Below are positions 1-9,568 of a DNA stretch of 64,000 nucleotides, piece by piece. Every line of letters begins with the position of its first letter. The stretch's first letter is position 1. The position numbers and the translations under genes were made by a program. The stretch spans positions 620,001 to 684,000 of the forward strand of contig NW_024881570.1 in the NCBI RefSeq assembly GCF_019059575.1. Direction: 5' to 3'. Below the pieces are notes generated by a model, which saw nothing but the letters and a program-made list of their open reading frames with translations, was not told the DNA's origin and did not search any database. This stretch comes from Amphibalanus amphitrite. Taxonomy: Eukaryota; Arthropoda; Thecostraca; Balanomorpha; Balanidae.

Positions 1-562
1 TAATTTTGAAAATTTTACTTAAGGTCAAGGTCATGACTTGACCGGAAAAGGTCATGCTCCATATCGGTCGATTCTTTTCGTCAAGCTGAACAGTGAACAC
101 ATCTGAGTTTTTTTTTTACCGCTCTAGCATGTCTCTCAATCAATGTTAGAGAGTGTTTAAAACGACGTTCTTCGAAAAGATGCGCATTGCAATTTTCTCC
201 CATTCACTTATAATGGAGATTGCGCAAAATTGCCCTGGCATTAGGTCATCGATATCAAAGTTCTGAGATATAGGTATATTTTATAGATTCTTTTACTTTT
301 ATCAATCGCCGAAAATTGCAATACAATCATTCAGTTGGTGTAGCTACTACGAGCATTCTTTCTGCGGTGAGGTTACTTGAAGTGGCCTGGTGAACTGATC
401 TTTGGCGACGACCTGGGTCTGAAATTTTAACAACATTTGTGGGAAAAGATGCTGAGCAGGTGTGCCAAAGAAGACGGTGGCTCCACGCAGCCATTTGTGA
501 GCTATCTGCGAAAACCACGGGGGGGGGGGGTCCGAACGCTTTACCCGGTCAGGGCGGGTTAA
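1..562. mobile_element. TTAA-bounded element, right part only
   Basis: The segment is rich in AGGTCA-like words and ends with a G-run hairpin region followed by GGGCGGG and TTAA at 559-562. This is the architecture of the other TTAA elements in the window. Its left end lies outside the window, so the family cannot be fixed. No coding potential is seen. Confidence 0.55.
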
Positions 563-998
563 AATCGGTATTAGTCGTTGCATCTCGCGACGGCACACAT
601 GCTCGTTTTTTTCCGCTAGCCACACTGTGGCTCAGCATCCATGCACAGTGTGCATTGCACACACTGTCTCCGTGAGGGTTGTGCTGGATGAATAGACAAC
701 CACGCGTCGGACACTATTCGTTTATCCAACTTCGTCGTGCAACGGGCTTCCGAGCGTGTTTGCCAACCATGCTTGCCAGCATTACCTGCAATGGAAAATG
801 TTCCGTTGTGACTAAAAAAGACAATATTTTAAGTCTGCATAGGTGGGGTCAATGGGTTTCTGAGAAACTTTGTCTAGGAGCTAGGGACATTCCCAACATC
901 TGATGAAATTTGATGCAATTATTAGGTCACTGCATTGGGCGAGGAGTGATGTTTGCTCTGCTCTGCGCTCAACCTTTGCAATTGATAACTTAAGCTTT
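563..998. other. Spacer without recognised features
   Basis: Between two TTAA elements. Short open frames here have no recognisable domain and no consistent codon pattern. Nothing could be assigned. Confidence 0.5.
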
Positions 999-1920
999 TT
1001 AACCCTCGCCCGCACATGGGGGGGGGGGGTTGCCACCCCCCCCCCCCCCCAGGCAGTCTTTCTGCTCTGCACTCAACATTTTTAGAGCTAGAAGGCTGAT
1101 TTTTCGTATAGCTGCTCGTCTATCCTTTCTTGATGTCCACTGAAAATTTCAAGTTTCTGTGATTTTTGGTTTCGGAGATATGACCTTGTTTTTCAGGTCA
1201 TGTCATGACCCAAATGGCCAATTCTCAACATCTTGCGTTTGCCATGGGCCTTGTGAGCTTTTGACACCCTGATTTCGGCCTTTTTTGCCAGTCTTACCTC
1301 CCACCTATCATGGAACATGTTGTTCGACGATGTACAGGGGTCAAGGTCAGGGTCAAGGTCAACCTAGGTCATCTAAGATAATTGCGTTTTAGGCAAGCTG
1401 AATTTACTTTTTGTGAAGTTTTTTGACTGCTTTTTTGGTAAAAGCTTCTCAGATCATGATTTCATGTGATATGGACTCAAAAACAATCGGTGCACACATC
1501 AGTATACACACAGACACACACAGACATACAAACACATGTAATTGACCTTGACCTAACTTGACCTGAAATGACCTCAGCAGCAAAATTCTGGTCGGATAGT
1601 GTGACAAAGAGGTTCTAGCTGGCTTGGCACCAGAAAACAGCATCGTCATCGGTATTTGATAAGCAGCGCACTTGATATCCAACGGTGACCCAAAACAGCA
1701 ACATTTTTTAGTTTGACCTGACCTGGAAGGTCAATGAATGACCTGAGAAGGTAAAACTGGGTATCATTGGATTCGTCTCTTCCCAAAGAATCTTTTTGGT
1801 CTTTACTGCTAAGCTCTATCTCCAACAGGAACGAAATGGCGCGGGGGGGGGGTGGCAACCACCCCCCCCCCCCCATGTGCGTTCTAGGATGGGAAAATGG
1901 CATGTGCGGGCGAGGGTTAA
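999..1920. mobile_element. TTAA element, T1-type ends (T1b), complete
   Basis: TTAA at both edges, then perfect inverted ends CCCTCGCCCGCACATG and its complement. Inside each end is a G-run/C-run hairpin (about 1018-1050 and 1843-1874). The interior holds many AGGTCA/TGACC words but differs from the interior of the element at 4033, so only the ends are shared. TTAA duplication and CCC ends fit a non-autonomous piggyBac-like element. No transposase is present. Confidence 0.85.
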
Positions 1921-2259
1921 CATTTCCGAGAAGTATGCGCATCTGGCTGACCTTATCCTCACTTCTGTATGGAAATATGAAATTGCCAAAATAAATTACT
2001 GTATTAAAAATCGAGATATTTCGAGCACAGCTCTTCGTCGGTCGATTGTAATTATTTACACACATAACAGGCACACAATGTCGAATTCGTCTCAAGTTCT
2101 TCAGTAATGTCGCAGTAAGAAATTTAAATACACAGATCCCGTGCAAATTGATCACCCTAGTTCCTACCTTAAAAATATATCTACACATAATTCCCCAGTT
2201 AAACTAGCAGTACATATATAGGTATCTTTCAAGAACCAATTCACACACATTTATATACA

Positions 2260-3141
2260 TTATTTTGGAAGAAGCTGCCATGATGTAGTGTTATCGTTAA
2301 TTTTGGGCCTGGCGTCTCGGATGAAGATGGATTCAGCGATTCTTCTATCCGCTTCGTCTTTGCATACACGCAGGATTTTGGCCGTCACCGAGATGTCGCG
2401 TCGATCCATCTCAGGGTGCTTATGCAGCGCATGCTCTCCTAGGGGAGTGTCCTCTTCTCTGTTAATGCCGTTCCTCCGATGCTCGTTGTAGCGGAGTCTA
2501 ACTGGCCTGCTCGTTTCTCCGATGTAGGTGTCGCCGCAGTGACTGCAGGTAAGTTCATATACCACGTTTTTGGTCGTGCACTTGGACTGTAGCCCCGCCT
2601 GGCATGAATGACAGCACCTTCGTCCCGAGGGGCAGGGGGCTGGGTTCAGTCGTGTCTTGACCAGTCGTTTCTTCAGGGTGTTGTTGGTGGTCCATGCTAT
2701 CTCCACTGGTAATCCAGAGTTGATTGCAACCTTCTTCACCTGAGCAGCCACCTTGTCATTAACGAAGGGCAGTCGGATATATGTGCCTTGCTTCTTCTTG
2801 TTCTGTTGTCGCTGATCTGGCCGTTCCCGTCGTTCTCTTCCTCTGTCTCTGCTTCTCTCCTCATGTTTCTTCATTTCCCTCCAACTGTACTCCTTGATCA
2901 TCTTCATCGGATATCCATTACTGACAAACAGATGACGTATCTTCTCGAGCCCTCTTTTTCTTGCCGCTGTGTCTGAGCCAAGACGGATCGCCCTAGTGAT
3001 CTGTGATGTGAGCACAGCCTTCTTTGTAGACCTGGCATGTGCCGAGTCATACGGCAGAATGATCGGTGCCGCCATGGGCTTGAAATACAGCTCCGTGCTG
3101 TATGAGCCGTCCTGTCGCACGCTTATCAAGTGCACGACCAA
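2260..3141 (-). CDS. Penelope-like polyprotein C-terminus, GIY-YIG endonuclease
   Basis: The 293-residue frame is the C-terminal part of a Penelope-like retroelement protein. A basic linker lies around residues 86-118. A cysteine-rich knuckle follows (C170, C176, C177, C180, C188). The GIY-YIG nuclease domain then carries VYEL at 194-197, TYIG at 205-208, an arginine-rich helix around 212-217 and a candidate catalytic glutamate at 270. In the family this domain nicks target DNA to prime reverse transcription. The reverse-transcriptase domain, with its YxDD motif, should lie upstream and is absent, so this cannot be an autonomous protein. Its first residues run across the inversion junction near 3129, so the apparent start codon is not the native one. 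Confidence 0.8.
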   Translation of the reverse strand: MVVHLISVRQDGSYSTELYFKPMAAPIILPYDSAHARSTKKAVLTSQITRAIRLGSDTAARKRGLEKIRHLFVSNGYPMKMIKEYSWREMKKHEERSRDRGRERRERPDQRQQNKKKQGTYIRLPFVNDKVAAQVKKVAINSGLPVEIAWTTNNTLKKRLVKTRLNPAPCPSGRRCCHSCQAGLQSKCTTKNVVYELTCSHCGDTYIGETSRPVRLRYNEHRRNGINREEDTPLGEHALHKHPEMDRRDISVTAKILRVCKDEADRRIAESIFIRDARPKINDNTTSWQLLPK

Positions 3142-3451
3142 AAACGTGGTATATGAACTTACCTGCAGTCACTGCGGCGACACCTACATCGGAGAAACGA
3201 GCAGGCCAGTTAGACTCCGCTACAACGAGCATCGGAGGAACGGCATTAACAGAGAAGAGGACACTCCCCTAGGAGAGCATGCGCTGCATAAGCACCCTGA
3301 GATGGATCGACGCGACATCTCGGTGACGGCCAAAATCCTGCGTGTATGCAAAGACGAAGCGGATAGAAGAATCGCTGAATCCATCTTCATCCGAGACGCC
3401 AGGCCCAAAATTAACGATAACACTACATCATGGCAGCTTCTTCCAAAATAA
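3128..3451 (+). pseudogene. Inverted copy of the GIY-YIG domain
   Basis: On the opposite strand to the preceding frame, this stretch encodes the same last ~107 residues, beginning at KCTTKNVV and ending at QLLPK. It has the same VYEL and TYIG nuclease motifs. It has no start or upstream domain of its own and is fused in frame to unrelated sequence from 2969. It is the truncated arm of the inverted Penelope-like unit. The downstream untranslated region also matches the other arm, except for a 14-bp internal duplication near 3710-3730. Confidence 0.75.
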
Positions 3452-4032
3452 TGTATATAAATGTGTGTGAATTGGTTCTTGAAAGATACCTATATATGTA
3501 CTGCTAGTTTAACTGGGGAATTATGTGTAGATATATTTTTAAGGTAGGAACTAGGGTGATCAATTTGCACGGGATCTGTGTATTTAAATTTCTTACTGCG
3601 ACATTACTGAAGAACTTGAGACGAATTCGACATTGTGTGCCTGTTATGTGTGTAAATAATTACAATCGACCGACGAAGAGCTGTGCTCGAAATATCTCGA
3701 TTTTTAATACAGTAATTTTAATACAGTAATTTATTTTGGCAATTTCATATTTCCATACAGAAGTGAGGATAAGGTCAGCCAGATGCGCATACTTCTCATG
3801 ATGATATTCCTCAGAACGCTTAACCACTTACGGTTAACATTTCCGTATAACATTTTATTTAACTAACATTTTCATAAACATTTCAATTCCGGAATTCACG
3901 CTTGAGTGCATTTGTCTTTTGAGGTGGCGGGTAATTTTCGGAAAATATTTGAGATAGGCCTATTCTAATAAAGCAATATATGTACATAAACGTATTTTTT
4001 CATATGCCTTTCATTAAAACTAGTTTCATTGC

Positions 4033-4843
4033 TTAACCCTCGCCGGCACAAGGGGGGGGGGGCAGGTTTTTCGCAAATAACTCGGGCAAAAAGCGGCCGA
4101 TCGCGACGACACTTTCAGTACCCTCGTGTTAATCAATTTTACACCTACCCTGATAATTTCATGACCTTGACCCAAATAACCTTTGACCTGTGGCCTATTT
4201 TCCAAGACCATGTTTGGCCAGAATCGCGATTCGGCGTACGTCGGCTCGCATTAGCAGCGCGTTTGCAGTCTTTTCGTGGTTTCAAGCGTTCAAACATGTG
4301 ATATGATGTTGGTCTCATGGATAAGGATGGGTATCAAGGTCACCTGAAGGTCAGGTCAGGTCATTGACCTTTGGTGTCCTCGGTTAAAAACCATTTGAAC
4401 ATTTACAAAGTAGTTTTCGTGCCTTCGTAACATGTTACGAGGCTGTCAGAAGCGGTTGACACCTACTACAAATACCCGGCAGCACCCTTACTGGTTGACC
4501 TGACCTGACCTGACCTGACCTGGCCTTCATGCATAAAGACATCATCTGTGATCAAAACCAACATGATATTCGTGATCAGCGCCCCGAAAAAAAAAAAACA
4601 GCAGCCACCCTTTACGATGTTCTTGCAGGTCCCGATTTTCCCGACCTTTGGGTCATTGACCTGACTTAGAAGGTCAACCGATGACCTAGGACCTCAAAAT
4701 TGGGTATCACCGGCTTCCTCTCGTCAAGGGCAACACGCTCGTTTTTTTTCGCGAAGTTCTAGCTCGATCAGGGGCCAAACGCCAGGGAGGTCGTCCCTTG
4801 TGCTGTCGAAGGACGCAAAATGGCCTGTGCCGGCGAGGGTTAA
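4033..4843. mobile_element. TTAA element, family T1, complete
   Basis: TTAA flanks and perfect inverted ends CCCTCGCCGGCACA with complement. The interior shares recognisable blocks in the same order with copies at 14122, 22318, 25525 and 45890. It carries AGGTCATTGACCT at 4358-4370 and GGGTCATTGACCT at 4650-4662, both matching the inverted-repeat-1 nuclear-receptor consensus. There is no coding sequence. Confidence 0.88.
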
Positions 4844-5887
4844 AGTATAAATTACCTTATGAAAAGGCTACACTGAATATGGAGCATGGATCTATGCAGC
4901 GCAGATAACCAATGACATTCAGGTACTCAGATTATTTTTCAAAGAAAGGAGCAAAATAGAGCCAAAAACCGGAACATGTAAACCATTACGGCCCGAGTTT
5001 CCAAAAACTGTAAATCTTTTATTAATTTTCGCTTTTAACCCTTGTATATTCTGCCATGACAAGTCTACGACAAAGGGGAACAGGCGGTGATGTCGTTCAT
5101 TGCATTCTCTAGTTTTGCCAAAAGTGTATAGCTACCAAAAAAGAATGATTCCGGGCACTGGCGGATCCAGGCTTGCGTTTTGGGGGGGGCCAACTCATGC
5201 TGGAGCCAAACCTAGGGTACCCCCAAATCCTGTTTTCTCATCGGATTTAGGCCACTTATTTTTCGTCACAGCCCCGACACTATGATTTTTTTTTAACTAG
5301 AAAAAAATATATAAATGGTAGCCCACCCGACCCATGCCTTTATATTACTTTGTAAGCACTTACCATTGCTTTTGTCGACCAGTTAACCCGCTTCGAGTCA
5401 GTGCTTGGGTCCCTTTGCGGGCCGGGAGGTGGTAAAACACCCCCTGTCTAACTCGGCTCCTAGGCCACGCACTGATTGAACTATGTTTCATTACCGTTTG
5501 TGGGAGGGGGCAAACGGGCCACTTTAGACCTCTGGGAAGGTGGCGTGGCCCTAAATGCCCCCTCCCTGGATCCGCCAGTGTAAGAGACCATTGGAGCTGC
5601 AGTTGGGTACCTCAGACGTCAGGGTACGCACTCAGATGTATAGGACTCGCATGGAGACCTCTTATGCTATAGTGGACTGAAAGGACCCAAAGGAGCCTGT
5701 CAAGGGCTCCCGGAGATAGACGTGGGCCCTCAGGAGCCCGCCAGAGCCCCCAATAAGGGATAAGTGAGGCATACCAAGTGCCTGCAATTGCATATTGCAC
5801 CAGTATAACGCCTTTTGGGGCGACTAACGGAGCGAGCGAGAGAGTGGGCCTTGCACGTGCGAAATTATGATGGGGTATCTCCAACTG

Positions 5888-6400
5888 ACTTGTGCACGGC
5901 ACCCTACTAACCGGTCTCTAGCGATGTGCCAAATTTGAGCACAATCGGGCCGGCCTTTCTCGAGATCTGGTAGCGGCACCCTGCACGTGCGCACGTGCAA
6001 GATGGGTCCCAACTGACTTGTGCACGGCACCCTACTAACTGGTCCCTAACCGTGTACCAAATTTGAGCGCAATCGGTCCAGCCGTTCTCGAGATCTGGAA
6101 ACGACCCCTGCACGTGCGCACGTGCAGCAGCACCCCAACTCTGGCACATGGATATGCATTGCCTAGCGGGTGCCTACCTACATGCCAACTTTCAGCGCAA
6201 TCGGCCAAGTAGTTACCGAGATATTGCAACAATTACAAAAGTGACACCTCTTCGTTTTGCACGTGGCACGTGCATAAGGGGTCACCCACATGCATCGGGA
6301 ATAGTGCAATACTTGGTAGAAGGAATGAAGCTACCCTACAAAAATTACCGCATGTAAATCGGTCAAGTGGTTGCTGAGATATAAGCCTCGCAAAAGCGTG
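5888..6400. repeat. Degenerate ~128-bp tandem repeat
   Basis: Two clear copies start at 5888 and 6016 with ACTTGTGCACGGCACCC and contain a block like CAATCGGNCCNGCCNTTCTC. Each ends with paired GCACGTGC words. Two more diverged copies follow to about 6400. The CACGTG cores are palindromic. Confidence 0.7.
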
Positions 6401-6422
6401 ACCACGGCCGGCCGGCCGGCCG

Positions 6423-6487
6423 CTCATACTCAGAAATTTCCGTTAATCTAAGGAAAGACTACGCTCGCTTCGCTCGCTCCGTAATAA
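6423..6487. repeat. 65-bp interspersed repeat, copy 1
   Basis: The stretch beginning CGCTCATACTCAGAAATTTC and ending GCTCGCTTCGCTCGCTCCGT recurs almost exactly at 37203-37267 in unrelated surroundings. No terminal repeats are visible, so the class is unknown. Confidence 0.7.
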
Positions 6488-6569
6488 GCCATAACGCCTT
6501 TACAAATCAATATATTATGTATCAGTGGCAGATCCAAGGGGGGCCACATGGGTCATGACCCCCCTTGGT

Positions 6570-7312
6570 GCCCGGGGGCACCACAGGCGTGTCAGGGGCA
6601 CCACCGGCCTAGCAGGGGCACCACCAGCCCGCCAGGGGCACCACAGGCCTAGCAAGTAGCAAGGGCACCACGGGCCTGTGAGGGGCCCCACAGGCTTGTC
6701 AGGGGCACCCCAGGTCTGTCAGGGACACCAGAGACCTGCCAGGGGCGCCGCCGGCCTCGCAGGGGCACCATGGGCCTGTCAAAGGGGCACCAGAGACCTA
6801 GTAGGGATACCACAGGCCTTACAGGGGCACCACCGGCCTTACAGGAGCACCTTGGGCCTGTCAGGGGCATCACAGTCCTGTCAGGGCCCAGGGGCACCAG
6901 CGGCCTAGCAGGGGCACCACAGGCCTGCCAGGGGTACCACCGGTCTAGCAGGGGCACCACCGGCCTCGCAGGGGCACCACCGGCCTCGCAGGGGCACCAT
7001 GGGCTTGTCAGGGGCCCCACCGGCCTCGCAGTGGCACCACCGGCCTCGCAGGGGCACCACCGGCCTCGCAGGCATCACGGCATCACGCAGGCCGCAGGGG
7101 CACCTTGGGCCTGTCGGGGGCATCACAGGCCTGTTGGGGGCACTTAAGGCTTGTCAGGGGCACCACAGTCCTGTCAGGTCCCAGGGGCATCAGCAGCCTA
7201 GCAGGGGCACCCTAGGCCCGCCAGAGGCACTACAGGCCTGTCAAGGTCCAGGGGCACCACAGGCCTAGCAAGGGCACCACGGGCCTGTCAGGGGCACCTC
7301 AGGCTCCCGTGC
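6570..7312. repeat. 20-bp minisatellite, about 36 units
   Basis: Tandem variants of GGCCTGTCAGGGGCACCACA fill the interior of a hAT-like end pair (6533-7340). Reading frames on both strands here are just translations of the repeat. Unit-to-unit variation is high, so the array is not very recent. Confidence 0.9.
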
Positions 7313-7894
7313 TACCCCCCCCCCCCCGGATCCGCCAGTGATGCCACACCACGCGAAACACCGCCAACTACCAGCTGCCGCGCCATAAACACGTGCCAAC
7401 AACAGTCTTTTTTTGAAGGTCGACTCCGCTCGCGCAACTTTTGACTGACCCTCACTGCTACCATATTGCTTCCATATTATGCTGTGGAAACTTTACTTCA
7501 CCAAGTGGCTAAAAACCTCCATCAAGGTATATTTTCTTAGAAATTTTTCTGACGTTTTGGGGGGGGCCAAACAGGCCACTTTAGGCCTTTGGGGGGGCCA
7601 TGGCCCCCGTGCCCCCCCCCCCCTGGATCCGCCAGTGATTCCGGGAAGAGCCGGCATAGGTACTGGACGTCAATATTTTGGGCAAAGAAAAAAACAGCCT
7701 CCACTGCAGTAGCTTCTGGTTTTAATTTGTCACGAAGCAAATATAACTGTTGAACGCATCTCCAAAGTCGCAGCGAGAAGGGACTTGCCTGGATTGTGAG
7801 CTCGAAGATCCTGTCAGTTATATGCAGTGAGATGATAGTTGCTGCTGCGAGAGCGTCGTCTCCGAGCGTATCGTCACCACTCCCAGTTCCCACA

Positions 7895-8383
7895 CTGAAA
7901 ACACTTTGGAAGAACGTTTAGAACGCACAGTGGTATTTAGACCCCTGTGGGGTAAAATGTTATGCCACCGTTTTTCAGAACCCCCATGGCTCTTCACGTA
8001 GACGGCTTTGCATTCTCATCAAAAGAATCCACACGATTCTTCCAAAGACTCTTATGAGGTTTAGGGTTTATAATAAGAGCGTTCTTAGCACCTAGATAAG
8101 AACCCCAAAGGGTCTGTGAAGAAGTCCCTGAGGTTTATAGGGAAACCACCCTGTGTTCTGAATATCGGTTGTAGAACCCTTTCAGTTCTACTGCAATACC
8201 GCAAAATCCCCGTTCATTCGTTTATTGAACCTCCCATGCATGGCTATCGACCTGCGCCGTCACATCTGCTGCTCAAACACAGTACTTGATACACCTTAAA
8301 ATGTATTACCTTCCTCTTTACTCTGAGCAATCAGCCTGCAAGTCTCCAGTCAGGAACAACCAGCCCGCAACCAGCCCATGCGA
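7895..8383. other. Spacer, possible old repeat
   Basis: Contains ~10-bp words that recur in opposite orientation (for example around AGAACCC and GGGTTCT between 7930 and 8190), suggesting an old palindromic repeat, but no clean ends were found. A short CAGCCCGCAAC-type tandem repeat begins near 8355. Confidence 0.35.
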
Positions 8384-8742
8384 TCAGCCCGCAACCAGCC
8401 CGCATTCAGCCCATGCGATCAGCCCGCAAACAGCCTGCAGGAACGCTTTCCATTCGGCCGTGTCACTTGCCTTACACATCCAAGCCAAAGAACTCCAGAG
8501 CCAAATATCAATGAACACATTTTTAGCTTTAGCAAGTGGATGTTTTCCCAAACACAGTATGTATAGCGCTATCGCCCATGTCAGCAGCCGGGTGGCGATA
8601 TCGCATTCTCCCAAATCACATACAGTTTCTCCTTCCACCACCAGCTTCAAGCCAGCGTTTTCGACGATGTCGACGTCTCCGCGCGCCAGGACGCTCTCCT
8701 CAGACTCCAGGGCCTCAATCAGAGCGGAGATGGCCTCGTCCC
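8384..8742 (-). CDS. Last exon of an unrecognised gene, paralogue of 28276-28577
   Basis: On the minus strand a pyrimidine-rich tract ending CAG precedes an open exon starting with two bases of a split codon and then DEAISALIEAL. It ends at a stop at 8384. The core (GLKLVVEGETVCDLGE followed by a hydrophobic helix) aligns by eye with the exon at 28276-28577 (GEELSVDGVVVCQLPA). Both exons begin in the same splice phase with Asp-Glu. This resembles the C-terminal region of uncharacterised animal proteins with a V-x-C-D-L-P core and a following Leu/Tyr-rich helix. The tail past residue ~85 runs into low-complexity tandem repeats, so this copy may be decaying. No upstream exon was found; a hAT element sits in the preceding intron. 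Confidence 0.45.
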
Positions 8743-8780
8743 CTGGAATGAAGAGTCGGGCGGATGCGTTATTCAACAGA

Positions 8781-9560
8781 CAGGCGCGTAACCATGAGTC
8801 TGAAGTTACTGGGGACCACATGGAGGGCCGCGAAGACCAAATATGATATTTCAGGATCAGCCTTCGCCGGAGTGTGTGACCTTTTCAGGTCAACTTGTTC
8901 ATTCGACGCGTCTCGATGAGACAAACGCGGTGCCGGTAAAATCAGCGTCATTTCAAGGCCAAAGCTATGATGCAAAAACCTTTTCCGCAAAAAAAACGCC
9001 AGCCTGGAAGCTAAGGCGTTGACCTTAGGTCAAATCTAAGAGCATTACTCAGAAAGGCCTTTAAAAGCGCTATCGAACGCACTTTCCTGCAGCATTGCAG
9101 CTCTATTGGTTCCTGACTTATGCGCCGATTTGTGAAAAGTTGTCAAAATTGGGACACAATTTCGTGGAAATTTTGCATTTGGTGACCTGCAGTGACCTCA
9201 GAGATGACCTGATCAAAAAATGATGTAAGTAATTCTGAAAGATACTTTAGAGAGCTATCTGTTGCTTTTTACCTTGTCTTTCTAGCTTGGCCACTTTCCG
9301 AGATAACCTGGTGTGGCCAAAAAGCCCCCCCCCCCACCATGGCGAAGTTGGCTGAGAGGCCCACCTGGGCGCTGCTGGTTAAACAAAACATCCATAGTTT
9401 TGTCTTACGTTGACTACATATTACTCTTCACGTCGATTTAGAGACAATATTTCGCTATTTAAGCAAATTGAGGTCGTTAGTTTTTCTGGGGACGGTCCCC
9501 AGTAACCCAAAAGTTACTGGGGACCGGTCCCCAGTGTCCCCAGTGGTGGTTACGCGCCTG
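8781..9560. mobile_element. hAT-type element, 8-bp duplication TCAACAGA
   Basis: Ends CAGGCGCGTAACCA and its complement are flanked by TCAACAGA on both sides (8773-8780 and 9561-9568). An older right-half TTAA element (T4, 9020-9382) lies within. A GGGGACC/GGTCCCC palindrome cluster occupies 9490-9545. It is non-autonomous and has no transposase. Confidence 0.75.
9020..9382. mobile_element. TTAA element T4, right half
   Basis: This block matches 52838-53191 along its whole length, including CGAGATAACCTGGTGTGGCC and a C-run hairpin. It ends at TTAA (9379-9382). The left half is missing in both copies at nearly the same point, so both may descend from one truncated ancestor or a different left end exists. 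Confidence 0.6.
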
Positions 9561-9568
9561 TCAACAGA

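Larger units (their letters stand above)
1929..3833. mobile_element. Penelope-like retroelement with inverted truncated partner
   Basis: A 5'-truncated copy lies on the minus strand. A near-identical inverted copy of its 3' part lies on the plus strand (arms about 1929-2577 and 3129-3797). TTAACATTTCCG occurs directly on both flanks (1917-1928 and 3834-3845), consistent with a target-site duplication around the whole inverted unit. Inverted truncated partners are typical of Penelope-like elements. The arms encode the same C-terminal protein sequence, so the event looks recent. The reverse-transcriptase core is missing. Confidence 0.8.
5156..7637. mobile_element. hAT-type composite element, 8-bp duplication ATTCCGGG
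   Basis: Outer ends are CACTGGCGGATCCAG and its complement. The same 8 bases, ATTCCGGG, flank both sides (5148-5155 and 7638-7645), as expected for hAT insertion. Further copies of this terminus lie inside (an end at 5580, a left end at 6533, a right end at 7340), so the unit is composite. It contains 128-bp repeats and a long 20-bp minisatellite. No transposase is seen. Confidence 0.75.
5065..7894 (-). pseudogene. Exon-like frame split by a hAT element
   Basis: Reading the minus strand from a good acceptor (pyrimidines then AG just above 7894), an open frame runs to 7638. Removing the inserted element and one 8-bp duplicate, it continues in the same frame from 5147 to a TAG at 5065-5067. 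The encoded piece is ~115 residues, with a segment reading ALAAATIISLHITDRIFELT. No family is recognised. The hAT element sits inside codons, so if this was an exon this allele cannot make the ancestral product. Whether it is a host exon or old transposon coding sequence is open. Confidence 0.4.

Noticed and set aside
5156-5580. A self-contained 425-bp hAT MITE
   Set aside because: Ends match, but the flanking 8-mers differ (ATTCCGGG versus TAAGAGAC); the matching duplicate is at 7638, so the unit is composite.
6649-7268. Overlapping open frames of 73-125 residues on both strands
   Set aside because: They are translations of the 20-bp GGGGCACC-type minisatellite; the same repeat is open in several frames.
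8286-8846. 186-residue plus-strand frame
   Set aside because: Antisense to the better supported minus-strand exon with an acceptor site and a paralogue; its N-terminus is tandem repeat.
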